From NCBI GenBank assembly GCA_017985985.1, contig JAGNWK010000012.1, positions 1 to 47,813 on the forward strand: a stretch of 47,813 nt of DNA. The letters run 5' to 3'. Positions 8,476 to 16,521 of this stretch are shown here, one piece after another (position 1 is the stretch's first letter; the number at the start of each line of letters is the position of its first letter). The position numbers and the translations under genes are program-made. The notes under the pieces were generated by a model. It had not been told where the DNA came from. It was given only the letters and a program-made list of their open reading frames with translations, and ran no database searches. The stretch comes from Oligoflexales bacterium (lineage in GTDB: Bacteria > Bdellovibrionota_B > Oligoflexia > Oligoflexales > Bog-1112).

Positions 8476-9347
8476 TGTCTCCCATTTCCTCGAAGCTCCA
8501 AACGACTTGCGAAGAACTGATTCGAGCCTGCTCCGAAGAGAGCGTAAAATCACCGGATCCCTTGAAAGGTCATCGAAAAGACATCCTAAACTCCTCTGAC
8601 TCACGAAAAGTCATCCTCGATGTCATCCAAGCACTCGATTGTGGGGAGCTCAGGGTTGCTAGTCAAAATGCAGAGGACGAGTGGCAGACCCACGCCTGGA
8701 TCAAACAAATGATCCTTTACTACTTCCAAATCATGCCTATGGCAGAGATCGAACTGGGCCCCTTCCTCTACTGGGATAAAATCCCTCTCAAGAAAAATTT
8801 TAAAGAACTGAATGTGAGAGTCGTACCACCAGCTACTGCACGTTTCGGCTCCTTCATGGAGCCTGGTGCCATCCTTATGCCCTCCTACGTAAACATCGGA
8901 GCGTATGTGGGCGCTAACACTATGGTCGACACCTGGGCCACCGTTGGATCTTGCGCTCAAGTGGGAGCAGAAGTCCATCTCTCCGGAGGAGTTGGACTAG
9001 GTGGAGTTCTGGAGCCTCCTTCCGCCACTCCTGTTATCATTGAGGATGGTGCCTTCATCGGATCTCGTTGTATCATTGTGGAGGGTGTACGGGTTGGTAA
9101 AGAAGCCGTGCTTGGCGCCAACGTCACCCTGACGGCGTCTACCCCTATTTATGACGTACGCGGAAAAGAGCTAAAGATTACGAAGGGATTTATTCCCCCC
9201 CGCGCAGTGGTCCTACCTGGGACCTGTGAAAAAATAGTCCCCTCTGGTAAGATATTCATCAACTGTGCCTATATCATTGGTGAACGGACCGCAGCGACAG
9301 ATAGAAAAACTTCTCTGAATAGGGTTCTGCGAGACTTCTCACTCTGA
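8475..9347 (+). CDS. dapD: Tetrahydrodipicolinate N-succinyltransferase
   Basis: Succinyl-CoA-dependent acyltransferase of the lysine/diaminopimelate pathway. The 290-residue product (E. coli 274) has the helical N-terminus and the left-handed beta-helix of hexapeptide repeats, including RVVPPATARFGSF, MVDTWATVG, LSGGVGLGGV and GKEAVLGANVTLTA. The ATG overlaps the stop of the upstream methyltransferase gene (TAATG) and has AAGGA nine bases before it, which favours it over an in-frame ATG 34 codons upstream. DapF, two steps further on, is encoded convergently only 440 bases away, so this organism uses the succinylase route. Confidence 0.93.
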   Translation: MSPISSKLQTTCEELIRACSEESVKSPDPLKGHRKDILNSSDSRKVILDVIQALDCGELRVASQNAEDEWQTHAWIKQMILYYFQIMPMAEIELGPFLYWDKIPLKKNFKELNVRVVPPATARFGSFMEPGAILMPSYVNIGAYVGANTMVDTWATVGSCAQVGAEVHLSGGVGLGGVLEPPSATPVIIEDGAFIGSRCIIVEGVRVGKEAVLGANVTLTASTPIYDVRGKELKITKGFIPPRAVVLPGTCEKIVPSGKIFINCAYIIGERTAATDRKTSLNRVLRDFSL

Positions 9348-9381
9348 AAAGTTGAGAACACTCCCTAAGAAACGGAGATCT

Positions 9382-9729
9382 ATGCCACCCACTATTTGTT
9401 TTTTACCAGAAGACAAGCCTGTTCAATGTGAACCTTTCACGAAGATTCTTGCAGCTGCTATTCGAGAGAAGGTCAATATTCGATTCGGCTGTGCTGCCTG
9501 CCGCTGTGGAACATGTGCCGTCGCTATCGAGACAACGCAGCCTGGGACTCGAATCTCTCCCATGCAAGACAACGAGATGAAACTCTTATCCAGCATGGGG
9601 CTCAACTGTGACGGAAGCGTCCGCCTTGCCTGTCAAACCAAGATTGAGTATGGGGAAATTATCGTCGATCTTGAGTTTCAAGATAGCTACGACCCCGACA
9701 AGCGGATCGATCCCCAAGCAGACATCTGA
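9382..9729 (+). CDS. [2Fe-2S] ferredoxin
   Basis: Plant-type ferredoxin of 115 residues. The cluster ligands are visible as Cys37-x4-Cys42-x2-Cys45 in GCAACRCGTC and Cys84 in RLACQTK. The ATG has CGGAG upstream; an in-frame TTG ten codons earlier is less likely. It follows dapD by 34 bases in the same direction. Its redox partner is not shown by the context. The C-terminus is acidic (about 20 residues ending DPQADI). Confidence 0.85.
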   Translation: MPPTICFLPEDKPVQCEPFTKILAAAIREKVNIRFGCAACRCGTCAVAIETTQPGTRISPMQDNEMKLLSSMGLNCDGSVRLACQTKIEYGEIIVDLEFQDSYDPDKRIDPQADI

Positions 9730-9752
9730 AGAAAAAGGGAGCAAGTCTGAGG

Positions 9753-9770
9753 GGAGGGACCGGACCCTCC
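9753..9770. terminator. Hairpin between the convergent ferredoxin and dapF genes
   Basis: GGAGGG (9753-9758) and CCCTCC (9765-9770) around a six-base loop, in the 54 bases between two converging genes. No T-run follows on the plus strand, so this is only a candidate bidirectional terminator. Confidence 0.35.
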
Positions 9771-9783
9771 GTAAATGAGAACA

Positions 9784-10755
9784 TTAGATATCGATAGCCC
9801 CTTCAAAAACAAATTCCGCAGGACCGCAGAGCAACACTTCATCTTGCGAAGTTTTTTGTTGTACATAAAGTTTGCCTCCAGGCATGGTAACACCGATCCA
9901 AGCCCCCTTTTCGACAAAACCCTGACAAATTACCCATGACCCTAGAACTGAAGCGGCACTACCACAGGCCTGAGTCGGACCGACCCCTCTCTCCCAGGTC
10001 TGAGCAGAGTAAAGCTCACTCAGTTCTGCTCCACAGCTGGAACGAATATCTTCCTGATCTTTTTTCTGTATTTCAAGAGCTGAAAAAAGAGTGACATTGA
10101 TTCCATCCCAAGCAGGAGTCACTTGTAAGCGAGAACCCAAATCATACCACTCTCTCGCACTCAGTTCTTCTAGGCTATCGACAGCGAGCAGAAGGTGCTT
10201 GTTAAGAAGCTGAGCACTATGAACCTCTCTAATCGTCTGCTTTAACTGCAGATCTACCAAAACGGTATCGACAAATAGTAGACCCTCTCTATGCCAATCA
10301 TTTTCTTCACCCCAAATAGGAACACCCATGCTGATTTGCACAAAAGGCAAAGATTCCCTTTTTTTATTGGGGAAAAAACGACAAAATATTTGAGTGCCAC
10401 TGGGAGAGAGTTCTAGACTGAGGCCTTCTGGTTCCGAACTACCCGTGATGATCGAATGGGGCTGATTTTTCATCACAGCTCTGTAGTAGCTCATAGCTGC
10501 ACACCGAATTCCATTTCCACAATGACGAGCAAGGGAACCATCTTGATTGACAATCAGGAGCCGGCTAGGAACATGATCTTTCCCTGCCATCAAAATGAGA
10601 ATTCCATCTGCACCAACTCCATCCCCTTCTTTAGAGCAAAGTCTAGGGGCCTGTCTCTGCAAACTATCAGAAAGCAACGGGAACTGATTTTCATTCAGAT
10701 AAAAAAGAAGAAAATCATTTTTACAACCATGCCATTTTTCAAAAGGAAGTCTCAT
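9784..10755 (-). CDS. dapF: Diaminopimelate epimerase
   Basis: Cofactor-independent racemase converting LL- to meso-diaminopimelate for lysine and peptidoglycan. The 323-residue product (usual 270-280) has both catalytic cysteines: Cys79 in ARHCGNGIRCAA and Cys264 in VGPTQACGSAA. The usual ACGTGA is ACGSAA here. The start overlaps the stop of the upstream unknown gene by 4 bases, so translation is coupled. It is the last gene of a four-gene minus-strand operon that also holds aroE. Confidence 0.92.
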   Translation of the reverse strand: MRLPFEKWHGCKNDFLLFYLNENQFPLLSDSLQRQAPRLCSKEGDGVGADGILILMAGKDHVPSRLLIVNQDGSLARHCGNGIRCAAMSYYRAVMKNQPHSIITGSSEPEGLSLELSPSGTQIFCRFFPNKKRESLPFVQISMGVPIWGEENDWHREGLLFVDTVLVDLQLKQTIREVHSAQLLNKHLLLAVDSLEELSAREWYDLGSRLQVTPAWDGINVTLFSALEIQKKDQEDIRSSCGAELSELYSAQTWERGVGPTQACGSAASVLGSWVICQGFVEKGAWIGVTMPGGKLYVQQKTSQDEVLLCGPAEFVFEGAIDI

Positions 10756-11900
10756 GTATTATCCACAGTTCTCCAAAAAGATGAAGTTGAGATGAGCCCC
10801 CACTTCACCACCATTATCTTAAAGAAAACTCTATAATTGTTCTTATACAATTGACGAGCTGCTATCGATTCTAGAAAAAGATCGAACACAAGGAGAAGCT
10901 TATCCTTGGTAGGAACAAGATTATCTCTCAGTGTCGTGACAGCTCTATAAAAATTTTCAGCAATCACCACCGCAAATGAGGCCGCCCCCAACTGTCCCCA
11001 CTTCTTATATTTCGATAGAATCGCTAAATGGCCGACCACCAAATGAACAGGTGTTGGAAAAATTGTGTTCTTAGGCGCCTCTCGAGTCCAAATCTCCCCA
11101 ACGCGCAGGAAATATCGCCACTTCATTTGTCCAACTGTATCCAGTGTAAGGATCGCTTCATAAACAAAACGAAACCCAAGCCCTAAGAAATCGCGGAGAC
11201 TGAGTTCTCCCTTTTCCTCAAGGTTGCGGTGAGCATCAAGCAAGACAACTGTCATCCCAATCACACCTGCATTGTTGAACTCTCTCCAGGCTGGAGAATC
11301 CCCAGTGAGCGGAGGCCCTTGCAAGTTCCCTGACTGTGACTCACGAAATGCGAACCCCTTTATGGCAAAGCGGAGAGATTTTAAAAAAGCTCGGAACATG
11401 GGGTAGAGATCAGAAGAAAGTGTAGAAGGATTCGAGGAACAATTCTGATTCAAAACAACAAATGCAGAGCCAGATTCTTGCCGATCGAGAGGCTGATTTT
11501 CTGGACATGGCTCCTCTTGGGGCAAATTATATTCGAACTGAGAATAGTTTTGATTAAAAAACGAAGGGATATCTTTTATATAAGCTTCGAATCTCTCTCC
11601 CTCTCTTTCAAAACACCAATCTCTATGCACAAGGCATTGAGCCACCATCACAATAAAAAAATTCTGCACATAAAAAGCAGGGCTTTTTGTCTCAACATTT
11701 GAATAAAAAGCAGGAATACAGCTGGGACAGAAATAATGTATCCTTTGAGAAGAAGCCACTTGAGTTTGGGAAGGAGAACCTGGTGTAGCAAAAACAAAAG
11801 AAGACTCAAAGAAGAAAAGGAAGAAAAGGAAGAAAAGGAAGAAAAGGAAGAAAGGGCTTATCCAACTCGAAATTCTAATTTGTCTTACGAAAGCAAACAT
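10752..11900 (-). CDS. Exported protein of unknown function with Phe-rich signal segment
   Basis: Not recognised. The 382-residue product begins with a very hydrophobic stretch (about residues 13-36) made of repeated Phe-Phe-Leu triplets, then ATPG, which looks like an unusual signal peptide or membrane anchor. A Cys-x2-Cys pair (CPSC) and several other Cys suggest an oxidising compartment. The C-terminal half is helical and mixed. The gene starts 26 bases inside aroE and overlaps dapF by 4 bases, so it is translated with biosynthetic genes. The hydrophobic stretch is encoded by a 9-bp tandem repeat. Confidence 0.6.
   Translation of the reverse strand: MFAFVRQIRISSWISPFFLFFLFFLFFLFFFESSFVFATPGSPSQTQVASSQRIHYFCPSCIPAFYSNVETKSPAFYVQNFFIVMVAQCLVHRDWCFEREGERFEAYIKDIPSFFNQNYSQFEYNLPQEEPCPENQPLDRQESGSAFVVLNQNCSSNPSTLSSDLYPMFRAFLKSLRFAIKGFAFRESQSGNLQGPPLTGDSPAWREFNNAGVIGMTVVLLDAHRNLEEKGELSLRDFLGLGFRFVYEAILTLDTVGQMKWRYFLRVGEIWTREAPKNTIFPTPVHLVVGHLAILSKYKKWGQLGAASFAVVIAENFYRAVTTLRDNLVPTKDKLLLVFDLFLESIAARQLYKNNYRVFFKIMVVKWGLISTSSFWRTVDNT
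11811..11855. repeat. 9-bp tandem repeat in a signal-peptide coding region
   Basis: Four exact and one imperfect copies of gaagaaaag on the plus strand. In the minus-strand gene each copy encodes a Phe-Phe-Leu triplet of the hydrophobic core. The unit is a multiple of three, so slippage would change signal length rather than frame. Confidence 0.85.
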
Positions 11901-12753
11901 TTAAAAATTCCTTTACTTCATGGAAGTCGCAACACCTACCCCACCAAATTTTTTGCGCCAGAAGAGCTTGTTCTATGAGCATAGAGAGACCATCCTGAGA
12001 AACAGAAAGACCTTTACTCACTTTTTCATAGAAAACAGAGGGACCATACAGAAGATCTGAGACATAACCCCTAAATCGAAATAAATTCTCGGCAAAAAGT
12101 CCAAGATTTTCATCTCGGACCGGCGTTGCTTGAACAACAAGTGTCTGCTCCTGAGAACAGATCGGACGCTCATTATTCATTTGCGCATTGTCAAGACCAA
12201 GAACTCGTTTAAAATTTTCTAGACTCAGAGGAAAAAAAGAACAGCGCACTAAATTCATCTCATACATGACCCTTGCCGACAAGGGAGACCTGCATAATAT
12301 GCTAATATTATTTTTTTTTAAAGCATTAAAACTCTTCGCTAAGGCCAGCGTAGCCCCTCCAGCCCCCAAAAAAACAACATGCTGTAGCAAAGAGGGGTCA
12401 CAGCCCATCCGTTGTAAGCCCCTCAAAAAACCCTCTCCATCTGTTGAAGTGGCGGACCAGTACGACGAATCCTCCCTGCGATACAATGTATTGATCGAAG
12501 GCAAATTGGGGATCTGAAAGAGATCTGCAGCAAAGATTTTATAAGGAGCTGTCATGTTCAGCCCTGACCCTCCTTGATCCCAAAAGTCTCTCATAAATTT
12601 TTTTACTTGCTGTTCAGATTTTATTTCATAAAGATCATAAGCTCCTTTTAAATGTAACTGATCCAAAGAGTACTCATGAATAAGCTTGGAAAGAGAATGA
12701 CCCAAACCACAACCGACTAAACCCAAATGACTGGACTCCTCTCGTTTGATCAT
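11875..12753 (-). CDS. aroE: Shikimate dehydrogenase
   Basis: NADP-dependent reduction of 3-dehydroshikimate in the aromatic amino-acid pathway. The 292-residue product shows the shikimate-binding GHSLSK, the catalytic Lys72 in NMTAPYK, Asp105 in STDGEG, and the Rossmann loop GAGGAT near residue 130. I chose the ATG at 12753 because it overlaps the upstream stop as ATGA and has GGTGAG before it. The C-terminal part is divergent and Cys-rich. It is the second gene of the operon leading to dapF. Confidence 0.85.
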   Translation of the reverse strand: MIKREESSHLGLVGCGLGHSLSKLIHEYSLDQLHLKGAYDLYEIKSEQQVKKFMRDFWDQGGSGLNMTAPYKIFAADLFQIPNLPSINTLYRREDSSYWSATSTDGEGFLRGLQRMGCDPSLLQHVVFLGAGGATLALAKSFNALKKNNISILCRSPLSARVMYEMNLVRCSFFPLSLENFKRVLGLDNAQMNNERPICSQEQTLVVQATPVRDENLGLFAENLFRFRGYVSDLLYGPSVFYEKVSKGLSVSQDGLSMLIEQALLAQKIWWGRCCDFHEVKEFLNVCFRKTN

Positions 12754-13589
12754 AAGCTCACCAGAATAGGTGACAGCAAAAGAAGAGCTGATGGAACACC
12801 GAGACCGATGAACTCCCACAAGATCAAGATATCCAGAAACACTTGCAGTGTTTTTTTTTCAGATTTTTCCATGTCTTTCTCCCATAAGAATACAAGATTT
12901 TTCTTGCTCACACTGAGATCGATCCCCATGAAGGACTCTCGATCACAGATCTCATTCCAACTTTCTTGCAGTGTGGAAGAGTCAGGAAAAACATGAAAGA
13001 CATCCAGCAAGAACCAATTTTTTGCCTTCTCACTAAGGCCATTTTTGCTCCAAAACCATGCGCCCGGATATTTTAAAAATACAGACAGATGAAAAGCAAT
13101 CAAAACGAATAGAGCTATTAAACATGCCACATGATCAAGAACTCCATTAAAACGCATTTTAATAAATTCATGTCCATTTGAAAAAATAAACATTCTCGCT
13201 CCCATAGCTATAAAACAGAGAATACCGCTCCTCACAAGAAGCACGTTGATGAGTCTCGACTTCTCATCGAAAAAAACATGAGATTTCGTAAAAAAATCAT
13301 GGGCTTTTGCAAAATTTTTTTCCATTTCCAATCCAGAACAAAGCGCATTGAGGTACAGCTGATTTAAAAATACTCTTAATATATGTTCATTATTCGAAGT
13401 AAAAACAACCACTTTCCTTTTATTTAAAATACCTATCTCATTCCTTAGAAAAGCGAGATACATATCCAGCAAGACCTCGGAAGCATCTTGAATAGACTTC
13501 GTCTCCTTATGCTTATCGAAGTAAAAATAAAGTAATAAGATCACGATAAAAAACAAAGTAAAATATAACGCATCGACAAATTCTAGCAT
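12750..13589 (-). CDS. Four-helix membrane protein of unknown function
   Basis: Not recognised. The 279-residue product has an N-terminal membrane helix (about residues 6-24), two helices in the middle and one at the extreme C-terminus. A soluble loop near the start has a mixed charged sequence. The ATG at 13589 has GAGGG four bases upstream; an in-frame ATG 32 codons earlier lacks a hydrophobic start. Its stop overlaps the aroE start by 4 bases, so it heads the aroE operon. No catalytic motif is visible. Confidence 0.6.
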   Translation of the reverse strand: MLEFVDALYFTLFFIVILLLYFYFDKHKETKSIQDASEVLLDMYLAFLRNEIGILNKRKVVVFTSNNEHILRVFLNQLYLNALCSGLEMEKNFAKAHDFFTKSHVFFDEKSRLINVLLVRSGILCFIAMGARMFIFSNGHEFIKMRFNGVLDHVACLIALFVLIAFHLSVFLKYPGAWFWSKNGLSEKAKNWFLLDVFHVFPDSSTLQESWNEICDRESFMGIDLSVSKKNLVFLWEKDMEKSEKKTLQVFLDILILWEFIGLGVPSALLLLSPILVSL

Positions 13590-13711
13590 TCGACCCTCTT
13601 TTTGAGAATTTTCTTTTCCTTTTCGACTGTCAAAGGAAGATCTAGCACCGAATGATAGAAGCCATCGAAGGACATTGGCGGTCAAGTAGTCCCATATATA
13701 TGTAAGATCAT

Positions 13712-13735
13712 AGTTATGGAGAATGATCCATAACT
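13712..13735. promoter_or_regulatory. Inverted repeat in a divergent intergenic region
   Basis: Perfect 8-bp arms AGTTATGG (13712-13719) and CCATAACT (13728-13735) around an 8-base spacer, between the minus-strand aroE operon and the plus-strand exported phosphatase gene. It could be a repressor site for either gene or a leader hairpin. The rest of this 339-base gap is AT-rich with long A and T runs and no gene. Confidence 0.35.
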
Positions 13736-13928
13736 GACGCCATCCAGCTAATTTTATGACTATGATTACCCTTAAAAAAAATAAGCTTTTTTATTAGGTT
13801 TTTTTCCTATATATGTCGTTGCCCCTCTTGAATTTGTAGTGCACCACACCTGTTTTTCTTATTTGTTTTGGTTGAACGTTGAATTTGAAAGCTGATTCAA
13901 GACTATTTCGAAAGGAAAGTAGGTTTTT

Positions 13929-15035
13929 ATGAAGTGCAGGCCTTTGATTTTTCATGTTTATTTCCTATACCACCTCTTAGCCAATAGCATAAGTTATGCA
14001 GCTCAAGACACTCCACCTCCTTCTCCTCCAGTGAACAAAAGCCAACTGGGGGGACTATTATACGGCCCGGCACTTCTTAGTAGTGACGAAGTTCCCCAAG
14101 ACTCTGGGCCAGATGATGACACGGTTCCTCCTCCACACAGACCATTTGGTGGTCCTTCTTTTTTTGATAGTGCAATGGATGGAATCCTACGACGAGCTGC
14201 CCATCCCCGCTCCCTTCTTGTTGATGAACTGCCTCACTTGTCTGCTCCAGCCAACGACACGGACATACCTGCTGCCCAAGCACCCCCAGCTTCTGCAGAA
14301 GAGCCTTCAAGTCCAACTGGAGTAAGCCCTGGAACTCTCTCGGACAGCACTCCCACTGGTGTTTTAAGAACGATAACCGATGACCCTGAAATGATACCTC
14401 CCCCTGAAAAACCAGAGACTTTTACAGTTGTGCTAGATCTCGATGGAACTCTCATAGCAGAGGGCACCCATGTCATAGGTATCATTCAAAGAACAGACTT
14501 AGATGTTTTTTTCGGTGAACTTGGCCCCTGTATCCTCGCAGGAAAAATGCGCATCATTATATGGACAGCTGCAGATAGGACGCATGCTGAACCTGCTGTC
14601 TTACTTTTAGCGCTATCGATCCCCCCTGGGGTCCAGATCGATTTGATTTATAGAGGTCCAGCATGGTTTCCAGATCACGCAATATTTTACACAAAAGATC
14701 TCCGAGAACTCAAGGGAACTAAAGGAACAGTTGTTCTGATTGATAATAATCCAAACGTGATAGAAACCTGTGCCGGCTGCGGAATTCTGGTTCCAACCTT
14801 TCAAGGTTTCGACTCAGACCCTGTGCTGGACACTCTAAAAAATATGCTCTTTGCCATCGCTACACACCATCTACCTCCTCATAGAGCAGGCCGAGCGGGT
14901 CATCTAAGATCCTCTCTAACTATCTTCGAAAACACAAAACCGGTTAAAGAGGCTGTCCTAAAAATTTTTTATGCGGGTGGAGCTGTAACCCCATCTGAAC
15001 TATATGATGAAACTTATGATGCCGACGATGAATGA
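13929..15035 (+). CDS. Exported FCP1/NIF-type HAD phosphatase
   Basis: The C-terminal half is a HAD-superfamily domain of the FCP1/SCP (NLI-interacting factor) type, the family that dephosphorylates the C-terminal domain of eukaryotic RNA polymerase II. Visible motifs in order: DLDGT (Asp170, Asp172), IIIWTAADRTHAEPA (about 209-223), YTKDLREL (Lys256) and VLIDNNP (Asp272). The N-terminus is a signal peptide (residues 1-25), followed by about 130 residues of Pro-, Ser- and Asp-rich sequence. Secretion of such a domain is unusual. The substrate is unknown; bacterial members exist, so a eukaryotic target is inference. GTAGG before the ATG supports the start. Confidence 0.8.
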   Translation: MKCRPLIFHVYFLYHLLANSISYAAQDTPPPSPPVNKSQLGGLLYGPALLSSDEVPQDSGPDDDTVPPPHRPFGGPSFFDSAMDGILRRAAHPRSLLVDELPHLSAPANDTDIPAAQAPPASAEEPSSPTGVSPGTLSDSTPTGVLRTITDDPEMIPPPEKPETFTVVLDLDGTLIAEGTHVIGIIQRTDLDVFFGELGPCILAGKMRIIIWTAADRTHAEPAVLLLALSIPPGVQIDLIYRGPAWFPDHAIFYTKDLRELKGTKGTVVLIDNNPNVIETCAGCGILVPTFQGFDSDPVLDTLKNMLFAIATHHLPPHRAGRAGHLRSSLTIFENTKPVKEAVLKIFYAGGAVTPSELYDETYDADDE

Positions 15036-15063
15036 TGAGGGACCTGGTCGTATCCCCACCCCA

Positions 15064-15720
15064 TCAAGGAGCATAGACGCAGACACTCTTCACGCAAGCA
15101 AGCTCTTTGGGAGCACAAGCGCATGCTTTTGTTCCTTCTTTTGCAAGACAGGCACTATAGTATGTATTGAGGGCTTCTGAATCAAAAGTTTTATTAACAG
15201 GATCCCCGTTACAAGCTGTAAAACCACAAACGATTGGTGTTCTTGTGCAATCAGCTACAGTTTTACAAGCACCACTACTGGCGATCAAAGTACGCAGAGT
15301 CCCTCCCTGTGCTTCACAATCATCATCCTGAGAACTGCCCGACTCTTCAGCTCGTGTACAGACGTTTTCAACACAGGTAACTTCACGGGGAGCACAGGCG
15401 CATGCTTTTGGCCCTGCCTGTTTAAGACACTCATCGTAGTATGTGGCGATGGCTGCTGAATCAAAACCTTTATTAACAGGATCACCATTGCAAGCCGTAA
15501 AACCACAAGTTACAGGTGTGCTCGTACAATCAGAGTCTGTATTACAACTGCCACTTTTTTTAATCAAAGCCCGAAGTGTCTTTGCTTTAGCCGTACACTC
15601 TGCCTTCAATTCAAGAGCAATTTGACTTCCGATCGTATTGTCCGACTGTTGACGATCTGTTCTGCAGCTCAAAGCAAAAAGTAGAACAATAAAATTGGAA
15701 AGGAGCAAAACCTTCTTCAT
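15064..15720 (-). CDS. Cysteine-rich lipoprotein with two tandem repeats
   Basis: The 218-residue product has a lipoprotein signal (LLFALSC, lipidated Cys19). The mature part is two repeats of about 80 residues (roughly 42-121 and 134-216) of near-identical layout: LRxLI, SGxCxxxxDC, VCGFTACNGDPVN, a YY-x3-C segment and KACACAP. The even spacing of cysteines indicates disulfides outside the cytoplasm. The internal duplication is recent, since some 20-residue blocks differ by a few residues only. Function unknown; binding or structural roles are possible. Confidence 0.75.
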   Translation of the reverse strand: MKKVLLLSNFIVLLFALSCRTDRQQSDNTIGSQIALELKAECTAKAKTLRALIKKSGSCNTDSDCTSTPVTCGFTACNGDPVNKGFDSAAIATYYDECLKQAGPKACACAPREVTCVENVCTRAEESGSSQDDDCEAQGGTLRTLIASSGACKTVADCTRTPIVCGFTACNGDPVNKTFDSEALNTYYSACLAKEGTKACACAPKELACVKSVCVYAP

Positions 15721-16031
15721 TTTAAATATCCTTTTCTAAATTTAGGAAAATCAAAATAGAGCATAACCCAACTTTTGTGATCATCCAAGTTTCAAAATGA
15801 CGATACCCAGTCTAAACAAGAACAGCTTCCCCCAAAGCTAAACAAATCCTTAGCACAGAGATCCACTAGAAATCGTCCGAGCACCAAGACCTCACATAGC
15901 TGGTTTTTTTTGACGCATGAGAGGAAAGCTCTTTACATAAAAAATAATTTCAAGTACTTATTTTAATTGAACAATAATATCCAAACTCGTTTTAAAGCTA
16001 CCTTTTTTAACTTCTCTAGAGGGACATAAGT
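15721..16031. other. Divergent intergenic region (311 bp)
   Basis: No gene seen. It separates the Cys-rich lipoprotein gene (minus) from a small secreted protein gene (plus) and must hold both promoters. TTGACG at 15910-15915 could be a -35 element, but no convincing -10 lies at the right distance. The last 100 bases are very AT-rich. Confidence 0.5.
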
Positions 16032-16439
16032 ATGCCTAAATTTAGAATAGTTAAGTTTCTGCTCCTCTCGTTGGCACTGTATACTTTCCCGTGCCAAGCA
16101 AAAATTCTCTCTTGTGGGACAAGTCTATCGGATGAATCCCACTTTGTACGTTATACGGTTGAGTTGGATGGCGCATCGAGGTGGAGTTATGCCGTCGTCA
16201 GATTAACCGAAGGAACTCCTCTACACTACTTGCCAAAACTTCCATTCTCTATGAGATGCGAGAACGCCAGTAATCTTGTCACTTGCCGCTTAAATGTGCT
16301 CGATACAAGTAACCCAGCCCCTACCTTTCATCAAACCACCTTCACATGGATTTCTAGAGGTTGGTCTGGTACTGAAGATACGATGACTCTCACTTTCAAA
16401 GCTTGGGACCATAGCGTAGAGTACCAGTGTCAGGAATGA
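16032..16439 (+). CDS. Small exported protein of unknown function
   Basis: Not recognised. The 135-residue product has a signal peptide (cleavage near PCQA/KI) and four cysteines in the mature part (Cys at ILSC, MRC, VTC and YQC), probably two disulfides. The content is beta-strand-like with alternating hydrophobic residues and many Thr and Ser. AGAGGG stands before the ATG. It ends 82 bases before the DCC-family gene and may share its transcript. Confidence 0.6.
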   Translation: MPKFRIVKFLLLSLALYTFPCQAKILSCGTSLSDESHFVRYTVELDGASRWSYAVVRLTEGTPLHYLPKLPFSMRCENASNLVTCRLNVLDTSNPAPTFHQTTFTWISRGWSGTEDTMTLTFKAWDHSVEYQCQE

Positions 16440-16466
16440 TTGGCCATGAGCGCTTTTAGTTTCGCG

Positions 16467-16515
16467 CCCTATTAGTATGGACTCTAAGACGCCATACTCT
16501 CGATCTTTAATAGGG
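16467..16515 (+). promoter_or_regulatory. Leader hairpin covering the ribosome site of the DCC gene
   Basis: Inner arms AGTATGG (16474-16480) and CCATACT (16492-16498) close an 11-base loop. Outer arms CCCTATTA (16467-16474) and TAATAGGG (16508-16515) continue the structure across a bulge and share one base with the inner arm. The 3' outer arm contains most of the AGGGG ribosome site (16512-16516) of the ATG at 16522. Folding would hide that site, so translation could be controlled by temperature, a protein or a ligand. Confidence 0.5.
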
Positions 16516-16521
16516 GTAAAC

